Source: an uncultured Actinomycetes bacterium
GTDB taxonomy: Bacteria > Actinomycetota > Actinomycetes > Nanopelagicales > Nanopelagicaceae
DNA length: 64,000 nt
Direction of reading: 5' to 3'
Assembly (NCBI GenBank): GCA_903822425.1
Contig: CAIJOY010000044.1
Span: 17,083 to 81,082, forward strand
Of the stretch, positions 1 to 9,917 are shown piece after piece. Numbering within the stretch: the stretch's first letter is position 1; each line of letters begins with the position of its first letter. The notes below the pieces were generated by a model. It had not been told where the DNA came from. It ran no database searches and saw nothing but the letters and a program-made list of their open reading frames with translations. A program made the translations under genes and the position numbers.

Positions 1-1
1 C

Positions 2-403
2 CCTTTTGAGCAAATTCGTGCAGTGCGTGAAGTAATTGCCGAAATCGGCGGATCGCACATCCCAGAGATAATCGCAATTAATAAAGTAGATATTGCAGAT
101 CCGGCGATCGTCATGCAGATTTTGCGTACCGAACCTTCTAGTTACGCATTTTCGGTGAAAACCGGATTTGGGATGGAGGGGCTTTTACTTGCGATTGAGA
201 ATTCTCTTCCTCACCTAGGAATTGAAATCAATACAGTGATTGCTTATGACCGCGGAGATATCATCAGCGCTATTCATGAACGTGGTGAAATCCTCAGCGA
301 GGAGTATTTACCTCAAGGAACTGCCATCCATGCACGCGTGGATGGTGCGCTAGCCCAGCAAATAGCCTCTCTCCAAGAGGAGACCAATCTCGCAGCGGAA
401 TAA
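2..403 (+). CDS. hflX: GTPase HflX, C-terminal part (5' truncated by window)
   Basis: Frame open from base 2 (PFEQIRAVREVIAEIGG...); NKVD G4 motif; HflX-like C-terminus. Confidence 0.8.
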   Translation, partial: PFEQIRAVREVIAEIGGSHIPEIIAINKVDIADPAIVMQILRTEPSSYAFSVKTGFGMEGLLLAIENSLPHLGIEINTVIAYDRGDIISAIHERGEILSEEYLPQGTAIHARVDGALAQQIASLQEETNLAAE

Positions 404-475
404 TCTCGACACGCCGATGCTTTATTAGGTAGTTCGCAGGTTGATAGGCGAGTATGCGCCCGCTACGGTAAATAT

Positions 476-817
476 TTGCCTAGCACCCTGAAGGACTATG
501 AGTATGAATGCGAGGTGACTGTAGTGGCAACTGACTACGACACCCCCAGAAAGACCGACGAAGAACTCCATGAGGAATCACTCGAAGAGCTCAAAGCACA
601 ACGTGTTGATGCGCAGTCAGGCCGTGTTGATGTTGACGAGGCAGAAGCTGCAGAAACTCTTGAATTACCAGGTGCAGATTTATCTGGTGAAGAACTTTCT
701 GTTCGCGTAGTTCCGCGCCAAGTTGATGAGTTCACCTGTTCTCGTTGTTTCCTGGTGCATCACAATCCACCGGCACGCGGTGAAGGTCCAAAAGCAGTCT
801 GCAAAGAGTGCGCTTAA
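476..817 (+). CDS. DUF4193 family protein
   Basis: Acidic N-terminus with C-terminal FTCSRCFLVHHNP...CKECA zinc-ribbon-like motif typical of actinobacterial DUF4193. Confidence 0.8.
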   Translation: MPSTLKDYEYECEVTVVATDYDTPRKTDEELHEESLEELKAQRVDAQSGRVDVDEAEAAETLELPGADLSGEELSVRVVPRQVDEFTCSRCFLVHHNPPARGEGPKAVCKECA

Positions 818-1254
818 TTTCCTAGCGCTTGTGCAAGAGCTTCAGATTTTTTCGAACTGATTAACCAGTATGGTGTTGGATCTCGCTCATCATTGAGTTC
901 CACTTTTAGACCTTTACTTTGCCAAAAGCGGATTGCCAGGAATGCGTCAGGGTCGGCATTTCGGCCACGAGTCAAAGCCATTTGAGCAGGAGTCAAAATT
1001 GTTACAACTCCGAGGTACTGTAATTCAACATGAGCACGGCCGATAAAGAGTTCACCATCGCGGACTTCTATTCTCATAGCACTTTTGCTTCGAAGTAGAA
1101 CGAGAATGATCGTCAAAAAGAGAAAGACCAGAAGTCCAGCTAGATTACCTAACGCTGCCCAGACTGATAGTGCAAGGGAGAGAAAGAGGAAATATATAAA
1201 GGCAAGCAACCACAGCGGCGGATAGAGAACCTCGCGAAAAGTGGTCGAACCCAT
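814..1254 (-). CDS. DUF3093-like membrane protein
   Basis: ORF 814..1314; start more likely at MGSTTFREVLYPP (1254). Two N-terminal TM helices and the DUF4193/dut neighbourhood fit DUF3093. Confidence 0.7.
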   Translation of the reverse strand: MGSTTFREVLYPPLWLLAFIYFLFLSLALSVWAALGNLAGLLVFLFLTIILVLLRSKSAMRIEVRDGELFIGRAHVELQYLGVVTILTPAQMALTRGRNADPDAFLAIRFWQSKGLKVELNDERDPTPYWLISSKKSEALAQALGN

Positions 1255-1294
1255 AGTGCAGACGTTATCGGATTTATTGAAGTAACCTTGTGCC

Positions 1295-1879
1295 ATGAGC
1301 CGGATCGCCAGCACGACGCCACCAGCTGGCGCGCAAATTCCACAGCGACACGAAAAAGCTCCTGGGATCGGTTCACAAATTCCCTCGCACTTTGGCCATT
1401 GCTTTGGTTGTGGTGATTTGCATCCAACAGGATTGCATTTAATTGCTCACGCTGGCACTGGGGCAAATCTCACTGCAGAATTTACTGTCACGCAGGATCA
1501 TCAAGGAGCTCCCGGCCTAGCTCATGGCGGACTTCTTTCTTTGGCATTTGATGAAGCACTCGGCAAGTTGATGTGGCTTATTCGTTCTCCTGCCGTCACC
1601 GCTCGCCTTGAAACCGATTTCCTTAAACCGGTACCGATGGGTTCGACGCTTCACATCACTGCAGAAATCACTGGTCAAGTGAGCCGAAAGGTATACACCG
1701 CTGCGCAAGGTCGTCTAGATTCTCCCGATGGACCAATTGCTGTTCGTGCATCGGCGCTTTTTGTGATCGTTCCCATGAACCATTTCCTTGATAACGCGCC
1801 CAAGCAATATCTTGAACATATTGCTAAACATCCAGAATTATTGGCATTTGTCGATCCAGATTTCGAGATTAACCCATGA
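1295..1879 (+). CDS. PaaI-like hotdog-fold thioesterase
   Basis: CFGCGDLHPTGLHL...GAPGLAHGGLLSLAFDEALG hotdog motif. Confidence 0.8.
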   Translation: MSRIASTTPPAGAQIPQRHEKAPGIGSQIPSHFGHCFGCGDLHPTGLHLIAHAGTGANLTAEFTVTQDHQGAPGLAHGGLLSLAFDEALGKLMWLIRSPAVTARLETDFLKPVPMGSTLHITAEITGQVSRKVYTAAQGRLDSPDGPIAVRASALFVIVPMNHFLDNAPKQYLEHIAKHPELLAFVDPDFEINP

Positions 1880-2316
1880 CAGTACAAGTTCTCATTCAAC
1901 GTCTAGATGAAGGTGTTCCGCTTCCGCTCTATGCCAAGCCCGGAGATGCCGGTGCAGACTTAGTGACCACAATTGATTTCACTCTACAACCGGGGGAGCG
2001 CAAATTAATTCCTACCGGAATTGCGATTGCTCTGCCAGATGGTTTTGCAGCATTTGTACACCCACGTTCCGGTCTGGCCGTTAAACATGGCGTATCAATT
2101 GTCAACGCACCAGGTACCGTTGATGCGGGCTATCGTGGTGAACTTCAAGTGATTCTTATCAATCAAGATCTCACTGAATCGGTTTCCTTCAAACGTGGAG
2201 ATCGCATCGCGCAAATGGTCATCCAACGTGTAGAGCGTGCAGACTTTCTCGAAGTTTCAGAATTGCCGGGCTCTGGTCGCGGAAGCGGTGGTTTTGGATC
2301 GACGGGGAGAGCATGA
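1876..2316 (+). CDS. dut: dUTP diphosphatase
   Basis: PGDAGADL, PRSGLAVKHG, NAPGTVDAGYRGEL, GDRIAQMV, GSGRGSGGFGSTG motifs. Confidence 0.97.
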   Translation: MTVQVLIQRLDEGVPLPLYAKPGDAGADLVTTIDFTLQPGERKLIPTGIAIALPDGFAAFVHPRSGLAVKHGVSIVNAPGTVDAGYRGELQVILINQDLTESVSFKRGDRIAQMVIQRVERADFLEVSELPGSGRGSGGFGSTGRA

Positions 2317-2930
2317 GTCAGGACGATCACAGCAAAGTAATTAACGCCCTTGGTGGCAAAAAAGGAATTATTGATTCTGGATTACCTGGTTTAATCTTTT
2401 TATTAGCATTCAATTTTGGCCACCACCTTGTCGCGGCAATAGCAGCAGCTCTACTTTCATCGGTAATTCTGACCGTAGTAAGTCTGATTCGTAAAGATAG
2501 TCTTCAATTTGTTCTTTCCGGATTTGTTGGAGTTGCATTTTGTGCGTTTCTGGCATGGCGTACTGGCGATGCGAAGAATTATTACTTGCCAAGTTTGTGG
2601 AAAAACACTGGATTTGCATTGTTATATGCAGGAGCAAATATTGCAGGTTGGCCAATCCTTGGACTCATCCTTGGTCCAATTCTCGGGGAGAATTTCGAAT
2701 GGCGTAAAGTCCCAGCACGAAAGCGCGTCTATATTCGTGCCAGTTGGCTTTGGTTTGGAATGTTCGCTTTTCGTTTAGCTATCCAATATCCACTCTATAA
2801 GAGCAATCATCTCAATGCCCTGGGAGTTGCCAACGTTTTCCTTGGTCTTCCGCTCTATTTTGCCACGCTCTGGGGTACCTGGCTCTTCATCAAATCAGTA
2901 CCGACAGTCAAGATTACTAACCCTGAATAA
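2313..2930 (+). CDS. DUF3159 family membrane protein
   Basis: Multi-TM protein directly after dut, overlapping ATGA. Confidence 0.75.
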   Translation: MSQDDHSKVINALGGKKGIIDSGLPGLIFLLAFNFGHHLVAAIAAALLSSVILTVVSLIRKDSLQFVLSGFVGVAFCAFLAWRTGDAKNYYLPSLWKNTGFALLYAGANIAGWPILGLILGPILGENFEWRKVPARKRVYIRASWLWFGMFAFRLAIQYPLYKSNHLNALGVANVFLGLPLYFATLWGTWLFIKSVPTVKITNPE

Positions 2931-3576
2931 AGCATTCCTTTAAAAGGTTTTCAGCCGCAGTTGAAGCAACAAATAGCAATTCATCTCCCGCACCAAAGAC
3001 ATCGTGAGGTTTGACAGAAATAACGCGCCCATCACGGACGATCGCCGCAAGAGTTGCATTTTCAGGCAAAACAACTTCTTCTACTGTCTTGCCTACGCAC
3101 TTTGAGCTATCTGGCAACGTAAGTTCTACAAGGTTTGCCTGGCCTTTTTTAAAGGAGAAGAGGCGTACAACATCTCCAACGCTGACTGCTTCTTCAACCA
3201 AGGCTGAGATGATGCGAGGAGTTGATACCGCAACATCAACACCCCAGGATGCATCAAAGAGCCATTCATTCTTAGGGTGATTAACTCGGGCAACAACGCG
3301 AGGCACGCCATACTCTGTTTTTCCTAAGAGTGCAGCAACCAAGTTAACTTTGTCATCACCGGTTGCAGCGATGAGAACTTGGCACTCATTGAGCTTGGCT
3401 TTATCTAAGGATGTAATTTCACACGCATCTGCCATCAACCATTCGGCATCTTTAACACTTTCAAGTTTAAGGGCCTTTGGATCTTTATCAATGAGTAAAA
3501 CTTGATGACCATTATCAAGAAGTTCGCGAGCAATAGCACGACCCACATTTCCAGCACCAGCGATCGCAACTCTCAC
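2917..3576 (-). CDS. TrkA-type potassium uptake regulator (NAD-binding plus TrkA-C)
   Basis: MRVAIAGAGNVGRAIARELLDNGHQVLLID Rossmann motif; TrkA-C tail; tandem with second copy. Confidence 0.9.
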   Translation of the reverse strand: MRVAIAGAGNVGRAIARELLDNGHQVLLIDKDPKALKLESVKDAEWLMADACEITSLDKAKLNECQVLIAATGDDKVNLVAALLGKTEYGVPRVVARVNHPKNEWLFDASWGVDVAVSTPRIISALVEEAVSVGDVVRLFSFKKGQANLVELTLPDSSKCVGKTVEEVVLPENATLAAIVRDGRVISVKPHDVFGAGDELLFVASTAAENLLKECFIQG

Positions 3577-4238
3577 GAAGCATCCTCAGGGGAGTGAGCG
3601 AGAGCAGATTCCACAGCAGCAATATCTTTTTCAAGGACCATGACATGTACAAGGTCGCCATCTTGCAGAACGGTATGTTCATCGGGGATCATTCCTTCGC
3701 CCAGACGAGTCAAAAACGCCACTCGTGCGGGTGTGATGTTTTCAATACGAGTGACGGGGTTACCAAACCAACTGCTATCTATGTGCATCTCGCACAATTG
3801 AATAGTGCCGCTGGCATCGCGCCATTCTGAGCGAGAACCTTCTGGCAATATACGACGCAAGATTTGGTCTGTTGTCCATAAAACTGTAGCTACTGTGGGG
3901 ATACCTAGACGCTGATAAATTTCAGCACGTCCTGGATCATAAATTCGAGCGACTACATTTTTAATCCCGTAAGTTTCGCGGGCAACGCGAGCTGCCAAGA
4001 TATTGGAGTTATCGCCATTACTTACAGCAGCAAAAGCGTCGGCTTTCTCAATGCCGGCTTCGCGCAAGGTATCCCGATCAAATCCCACCCCAGCAACTGT
4101 GCTGCCTTGGAAATCAGAGCCTAAACGACGAAAAGCTTCGCGAGATTGGTCAATGATGGCGACCGAATGGCCAGCGGCTTCGAGTTCGATAGCTAGCGTT
4201 GAACCAACTCGACCGCACCCCATAATGACAACATGCAC
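3573..4238 (-). CDS. TrkA-type potassium uptake regulator (second copy)
   Basis: MHVVIMGCGRVGSTLAIELEAAGHSVAIID; overlaps the neighbouring trkA by ATGA. Confidence 0.9.
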   Translation of the reverse strand: MHVVIMGCGRVGSTLAIELEAAGHSVAIIDQSREAFRRLGSDFQGSTVAGVGFDRDTLREAGIEKADAFAAVSNGDNSNILAARVARETYGIKNVVARIYDPGRAEIYQRLGIPTVATVLWTTDQILRRILPEGSRSEWRDASGTIQLCEMHIDSSWFGNPVTRIENITPARVAFLTRLGEGMIPDEHTVLQDGDLVHVMVLEKDIAAVESALAHSPEDAS

Positions 4239-4280
4239 AGGTAAAACCTACACCCAGAAACGGCAATAGGCTTACTGACT

Positions 4281-5480
4281 ATGGCCACAGAGCGCGGGAA
4301 ATCCTTTGAAATTGGTGAACGACATAGCGTCACTATCGAAAAAGTGGCCCATGGAGGACATTTCATCGCGCGCCATGAAGGGCAGGTAATTTTCGTTCGC
4401 CATGCAATTGCAGGTGAAGTTGTTGAAATAGAAATAACCGGCACTGGTTCTAGTTTCGTTCGCGCCGATGCAATAGCAATCAAAGAGCCATCACCAGATC
4501 GCGTGGAACCTCCTTGTGCATTTGCAGGACCCGGCCGATGTGGCGGTTGCGATTTTCAACATATTTCCATCGATCGACAAAGGCAACTCAAAGCTGATGT
4601 TATCCGCGAACAATTTAGTCGTATTGCTAAGCAAGATATTGACATTAAAGTAGAAGAAGTGGGTAAACCATTACATTGGCGTACGCGAGTTTCCAGCGCT
4701 ACCGATAATCAAGGCAAGATTGGTTTCTATGCATCACGAACACACAAGGTTGTCTCGGTGCAGGATTGCTTGATTGCAACAGAAAGTATTGACTATCCCA
4801 AATTAGCTAATCGGATATGGCCTGCTCGTTCGCGTGTTGAGATTTTGGCAAGTTCGAGTGGTGAAGTGAGTGTGGCAATAGCAGATGCAGAACGCGGGTC
4901 AAAAGCACGATTGACGCAAGGAAACATTCTTACTCATGAACAAGTTGCTGGCCACGATCTTCAAGTGAGTCAATCCTCATTTTGGCAGAGCCACGAAGAT
5001 GCTCCGGAGATATTGACTTCTGCGATTGTTGATTTCATCAAACCGGGAGATCACGTTCTGGATCTTTATGGTGGCGTGGGACTATTTACTGCAGCCATGA
5101 TGGACATTGTTGGTGAGAGCGGACGCATAGATCTCATCGAATCAGGTAGTTCTGCGACTCAAGATGCCCGTAAAAACTTTGCCGATTTTCCTAATGTTCA
5201 CGTGCATGTAGGAGAAGTGGGCCGTACGTTGCATAAAATTTCTAAGGCCGATGTAGCACTGCTTGATCCACCCCGAGAAGGTGCGGGCAAAGATGTCATC
5301 GGCCAGATTGTCAGCAAGGGACCGCGCTCTATTATCTACATCGCCTGTGATCCTGCAGCCCTTGCCCGGGATAGTTCTTATTTGAGCGAACATGGATATC
5401 ACCTTTCCTCCTTACGTGCCTTTGATCTCTTTCCCATGACCCACCATGTTGAATGCGTCGCACACTTCACCCGAAAATAG
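4281..5480 (+). CDS. Class I SAM-dependent RNA methyltransferase (TrmA/RlmD family)
   Basis: TRAM-like N-terminus, CAFAGPGRCGGCDFQH Fe-S cysteine motif, DLYGGVGLF and DPPREGAG motifs. Confidence 0.9.
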   Translation: MATERGKSFEIGERHSVTIEKVAHGGHFIARHEGQVIFVRHAIAGEVVEIEITGTGSSFVRADAIAIKEPSPDRVEPPCAFAGPGRCGGCDFQHISIDRQRQLKADVIREQFSRIAKQDIDIKVEEVGKPLHWRTRVSSATDNQGKIGFYASRTHKVVSVQDCLIATESIDYPKLANRIWPARSRVEILASSSGEVSVAIADAERGSKARLTQGNILTHEQVAGHDLQVSQSSFWQSHEDAPEILTSAIVDFIKPGDHVLDLYGGVGLFTAAMMDIVGESGRIDLIESGSSATQDARKNFADFPNVHVHVGEVGRTLHKISKADVALLDPPREGAGKDVIGQIVSKGPRSIIYIACDPAALARDSSYLSEHGYHLSSLRAFDLFPMTHHVECVAHFTRK

Positions 5481-5491
5481 GGTTTTTAGGG

Positions 5492-5509
5492 TATCTTGAT
5501 ATCAAGATA
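5492..5509. promoter_or_regulatory. Perfect 18-bp palindrome upstream of aconitase gene (candidate operator)
   Basis: TATCTTGAT|ATCAAGATA, fully self-complementary, just before the acnA start. Confidence 0.6.
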
Positions 5510-5525
5510 AATGGGGGCACGTGGA

Positions 5526-8183
5526 ATGAGCATTGATTCTTTTAACGCAAAGGGCCATCTTGAGGTCGCAGGAAAACTTTTTGAAATCTTCGATATTTCT
5601 CAGATCGAAGGCGCGGCATCGCTCCCGTTTAGTTTAAAAATTTTGCTAGAAAACCTTCTACGTACTGAAGACGGCGCCAATATAACGGCCGAACAAATCC
5701 GATCACTCGCCCAATGGGATCCCAGCGTTGAGCCAGATACTGAAATCCAATTCACTCCCGCCCGTGTTGTCATGCAAGATTTCACTGGCGTTCCTTGCAT
5801 TGTTGACTTAGCCACCATGCGCGAGGCGATAGTTGAACTTGGGGGAGATCCAGCAAAAGTAAACCCCCTCGCTCCTGCCGAGTTAGTGATTGACCATTCT
5901 GTAATTGCAGATGTTTTCGGAACAAAAGATTCATTCGAACAGAACACAGACATTGAATACGAGCGTAACCGCGAGCGTTATCGTTTCTTACGCTGGGGTC
6001 AGGGCGCTTTTGATGAGTTTAAAGTTGTGCCGCCTGGAACAGGAATTGTTCACCAAGTGAATATCGAATTCCTTGCACGTGTTGTTATGACACGTGAGGT
6101 TGGTGGGGTTTTGCGCGCATACCCAGACACCGTGGTGGGTACAGATTCGCATACAACCATGGTCAACGGCCTGGGAGTATTAGGTTGGGGTGTTGGCGGA
6201 ATTGAGGCAGAAGCAGCCCTGCTCGGACAACCAGTATCAATGTTGATCCCTCGCGTTTTAGGTTTCAAACTCAATGGCAAATTGCCTATAGGCACAACAG
6301 CCACAGATCTTGCACTCACCATCACTGAAATGTTGCGCAAGCACGGCGTTGTTGGAAAATTTGTAGAGTTTTATGGTCCCGGCGTGGTCAGCGTACCGAT
6401 GGCCAATCGTGCGACGATTGGAAACATGAGCCCGGAATATGGCTCAACGTGTGCGATATTTCCGATCGATGAAGAGACACTCAACTATCTGCGCCTTACT
6501 GGCCGCAGTGAAGACCACATTGCTTTGGTTGAGCAATACGCAAAGATGCAGGGCCTGTGGCACGACCCGACTACATCTCCTCGTTTTTCTGAGCAGATTG
6601 AGTTGGACTTATCAACAGTGGTCCCATCCATTGCAGGTCCCAAACGCCCGCAAGATCGTATTTCCCTCAGTGATTCCAAGGCAGCCTTGGCAAGAATATT
6701 GCCCACCTATCTTTCTGAAAAAACCAATCCATCTGCAATTAAGGTCAAAGTTGGCGCACAAGAGACCACAATTAAAAACGGTGACGTTGTTATCGCATCC
6801 ATTACCTCGTGCACCAATACATCAAACCCGTCAGTAATGATTGGTGCTGCTCTTCTTGCTAAGAAAGCTGTAGAAAAAGGTTTGAAATCAAAACCGTGGG
6901 TAAAAACCACTTTGGCACCAGGTTCAAAAGTTGTCACCGATTATTACGATCGTGCTGGCCTGACACCATATATGGAGAAGCTTGGCTTCAATCTTGTGGG
7001 GTATGGCTGCGTTACATGCATCGGAAACTCAGGACCTCTTCCTCTAGAAATTAGCAAAGCAGTGAACGAGCACGATTTGGCAGTGACTGCGGTGCTTTCC
7101 GGTAATCGCAATTTTGAAGGACGCATCAGCCCTGATGTGAAGATGAATTACTTAGCATCACCTCCACTTGTGGTGGCTTACGCTCTTGCTGGCACGATGG
7201 ATCACGATTTTGATCAAGACTCACTTGGAAATGATTCGCAAGGCAACCCAGTTTTCCTCAAAGATATCTGGCCAAGTGCAGCGGAAATCGCCACAGTAAT
7301 CGAGAGTTCAATTTCTTCTGAAATGTTTACAAAAGATTACGCAAGTGTTTTTGATGGGGATCATCGCTGGAAATCTCTTGACACCCCAACTGGTAAAACT
7401 TTCGAATGGGATCTCAAATCAACATACGTCCGCAAACCTCCATATTTCGAGGGCATGCCTAAGGACCCAACACCAGTTACTGATATTTCTGGAGCCCGCG
7501 TGATGGCAATTTTGGGAGATTCAGTCACGACAGATCACATTTCACCAGCTGGCAATATCAAGATGGATTCACCCGCGGGTGCATATTTGATGGCACATGG
7601 TGTGGATCGTAAAGATTTCAACTCGTATGGTTCGCGTCGAGGTAATCATGAAGTAATGATCCGTGGAACTTTTGCCAATATTCGCCTCAAGAACTTGTTA
7701 CTCGATGGCGTAGAGGGCGGATTTACTCGCAATTTCCTCAACGAAGGAGTGCAAGAAAGTATTTACGATGCATCGATTGCCTACCAAAGCGCAGGTGTTC
7801 CGCTAGTTATTCTGGCTGGTAAAGAATATGGATCTGGTTCATCACGTGACTGGGCGGCCAAAGGCACGGCACTGTTGGGGGTTCGCGTTGTTATTGCAGA
7901 ATCCTTTGAACGTATCCATCGCTCAAACTTGATTGGGATGGGCGTATTACCATTGCAATTTAACTCAGGCGAAAACACCGCATCTTTGGGTCTGAGTGGG
8001 AGCGAGATATTTAGCATCACTGGCATCACCGCCCTTAATACTGGCGGTGTGCCCACTCACGTGAATGTCAGAGCAGGGGATAAGAACTTCACCGCCACAG
8101 TGCGCATTGATACTCCCGGAGAAGCCGACTACTACCGCCATGGCGGCATCATGCAGTACGTACTGCGCTCACTTTTGAGCTAG
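5526..8183 (+). CDS. acnA: Aconitate hydratase A
   Basis: Full-length aconitase/IRP1-like ([36 protein letters not shown]). ORF opens at 5511; [14 protein letters not shown] (5526) is the likely start. Confidence 0.97.
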   Translation: MSIDSFNAKGHLEVAGKLFEIFDISQIEGAASLPFSLKILLENLLRTEDGANITAEQIRSLAQWDPSVEPDTEIQFTPARVVMQDFTGVPCIVDLATMREAIVELGGDPAKVNPLAPAELVIDHSVIADVFGTKDSFEQNTDIEYERNRERYRFLRWGQGAFDEFKVVPPGTGIVHQVNIEFLARVVMTREVGGVLRAYPDTVVGTDSHTTMVNGLGVLGWGVGGIEAEAALLGQPVSMLIPRVLGFKLNGKLPIGTTATDLALTITEMLRKHGVVGKFVEFYGPGVVSVPMANRATIGNMSPEYGSTCAIFPIDEETLNYLRLTGRSEDHIALVEQYAKMQGLWHDPTTSPRFSEQIELDLSTVVPSIAGPKRPQDRISLSDSKAALARILPTYLSEKTNPSAIKVKVGAQETTIKNGDVVIASITSCTNTSNPSVMIGAALLAKKAVEKGLKSKPWVKTTLAPGSKVVTDYYDRAGLTPYMEKLGFNLVGYGCVTCIGNSGPLPLEISKAVNEHDLAVTAVLSGNRNFEGRISPDVKMNYLASPPLVVAYALAGTMDHDFDQDSLGNDSQGNPVFLKDIWPSAAEIATVIESSISSEMFTKDYASVFDGDHRWKSLDTPTGKTFEWDLKSTYVRKPPYFEGMPKDPTPVTDISGARVMAILGDSVTTDHISPAGNIKMDSPAGAYLMAHGVDRKDFNSYGSRRGNHEVMIRGTFANIRLKNLLLDGVEGGFTRNFLNEGVQESIYDASIAYQSAGVPLVILAGKEYGSGSSRDWAAKGTALLGVRVVIAESFERIHRSNLIGMGVLPLQFNSGENTASLGLSGSEIFSITGITALNTGGVPTHVNVRAGDKNFTATVRIDTPGEADYYRHGGIMQYVLRSLLS

Positions 8184-8281
8184 TTCTCTCAGATTGAGCT
8201 CTTAATCCTCTCCAAATCCTCAGTTTACTCAGTGGTAGCACTTACTCTGTAAACAATCTTTCGGGAAAGGGAAGGTTCACT

Positions 8282-9649
8282 ATGAGTAAATCCACCAATG
8301 ATGGCTTAGAACGTGGTCTTGGCTTTAAAGGAGTTCTCTCTCTGGCGTTGAGTGATATCACGCCAATGGCTTCTTTGCTTGTGACAGCGGGAGCTGTCCT
8401 TGTGCTCTCTGGAACAGCTGGAGTTTGGGCGTTCACTTTAGGTTGCGCAATCGCGATCACCGTAGCGATGAGCATGGCCGAACTCGGCTCGATGTATCCC
8501 ACCGCAGGTGGACTGTTTTATATCGTCACCAAAGTTCTTGGTCGGCCCGTTGGCTTCCTTGCCATGGTTGATTATGTGCTTCAAGGAATATTTATCCCAG
8601 CAACTTTGGCACTAGGACTTGGCACGTATCTTCATTCCCTCAATCCATCTTTTCCAGTAAATACTTCCTCAGCAGTTGCGATGGTAATCATCACTTTACT
8701 TGCAGTGCTTCGAATTCACATTAGCGCGGTTATTGTAACAATCTGTCTAGCGATTGAATTTGTGGTCTTAGCACTTGTCATGGGCGTTGGTTTGGTTCAT
8801 CTCAACCAACCACTATCCATCTTGACCCATCCAGTAATGCTGACACCTTCCGGATTATCTCCAGTTGCAGGCGCAGCTGTAGTAGCCGCGATTGCTTCTT
8901 CCCTCTTCTCGGTTAACGGGTATGACAGTGCCATTAACTTCTCTGAGGAAGTTAAAGGAAGTGCACGCAATATCGGACGCGCAGTAATGTATTCGGCAAT
9001 TATCGGCGTTGTCCTCGAATTGACCGCATTTGTTTTGGGTCTTTTCGGCACTCGCGATCTGAATGCCTACTTGGGAAGTGCCACACCATTCACAGACTCG
9101 GTGAGCCAAGCTTTAGGTAAGTCAGCCGGAAACGTTGTTCTAGTGGGAGCTCTCTTTGCGATTGTCAATGCAACGTTGGCAATTACTTTGCAGTTTGCCC
9201 GTGTGCTTTGGGCAAGTGGCAGAGACCAAGCATGGCCAACACCTGTCAATAACCTGCTCGGTAAAGTACATCCAAAATATCGCTCACCATGGATTTCAAC
9301 TTTGGTGATTGGTGCAGTAGCAACAGTCTTTTGTTTGAAATCTTCGTTGATTTCTACAGTGACTTTTACTGCAGTTCTCATAGTTATCCTTTACGCACTC
9401 ATTGCAATTTCTGCTCTAGTGAGTCGCATCCGGGACAAGTCATTGGCACGTCCGTTCAAGATGATGTTTTGGCCAATTCCGCCAATCGTCACAATTCTCG
9501 GAGTGGGCTTGACACTGACAAAGCAAAAGACTGGAGACATAAAGATTGTTTTGATTATCGCACTTGTCTCTCTTGTTTACTATTACCTATATCTGAATCG
9601 TTCCAAGCAAGCCAAGTGGGTTGCCCATAACCCAGCTTCTATGGAATAA
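8282..9649 (+). CDS. APC-family amino acid permease
   Basis: 12-TM-like hydrophobicity; SLALSDITPMASLL...; GYDSAINFSEEVKGSARNIGRAV APC signature. Confidence 0.9.
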   Translation: MSKSTNDGLERGLGFKGVLSLALSDITPMASLLVTAGAVLVLSGTAGVWAFTLGCAIAITVAMSMAELGSMYPTAGGLFYIVTKVLGRPVGFLAMVDYVLQGIFIPATLALGLGTYLHSLNPSFPVNTSSAVAMVIITLLAVLRIHISAVIVTICLAIEFVVLALVMGVGLVHLNQPLSILTHPVMLTPSGLSPVAGAAVVAAIASSLFSVNGYDSAINFSEEVKGSARNIGRAVMYSAIIGVVLELTAFVLGLFGTRDLNAYLGSATPFTDSVSQALGKSAGNVVLVGALFAIVNATLAITLQFARVLWASGRDQAWPTPVNNLLGKVHPKYRSPWISTLVIGAVATVFCLKSSLISTVTFTAVLIVILYALIAISALVSRIRDKSLARPFKMMFWPIPPIVTILGVGLTLTKQKTGDIKIVLIIALVSLVYYYLYLNRSKQAKWVAHNPASME

Positions 9650-9661
9650 CAGGAGTAAGAG

Positions 9662-9700
9662 AAAGGTGGCTAGCAACGTTTCATCGCTAGCCACCTTTTT
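9662..9700 (+). terminator. Rho-independent terminator after APC permease
   Basis: AAAGGTGGCTAGC / GCTAGCCACCTTT perfect stem followed by a T-run. Confidence 0.9.
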
Positions 9701-9755
9701 ATTCAATGTTTTGATTATTATCTGATCTAATCTTTAACATCACTTGAGAGGCAAC

Positions 9756-9917
9756 ATGGATCTGAGAGATTTTCCGGAAATTCAAAAGGCGAGTTCAGAG
9801 AAGTTACGCGCATATTGGAGTTATTTACAGTCTAAGCGCGCCAAAGTCGATGAGTCCCAATTGCGAGATAGTGACATAGCAACGATCTACACAGCCCCCT
9901 TGTTGGAGGAGCAATGA
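9756..9917 (+). CDS. 53-aa small protein translationally coupled to amidase (not in ORF track)
   Basis: MDLRDFPEIQKASSEKLRAYWSYLQSKRAKVDESQLRDSDIATIYTAPLLEEQ*; its TGA overlaps the amidase ATG (ATGA). Confidence 0.65.
   Translation: MDLRDFPEIQKASSEKLRAYWSYLQSKRAKVDESQLRDSDIATIYTAPLLEEQ

Noticed and set aside
535-735. Many antisense ORFs in the track (for example 535-735 minus, 6050-6340 minus, 16207-16506 plus)
   Set aside because: They shadow well-supported genes on the other strand, have low-complexity composition and lack convincing start signals.
9289-9630. Cys/Ser-rich +1-frame ORF within the APC permease gene
   Set aside because: Fully nested in a strongly supported gene; composition is that of a frame-shifted translation.
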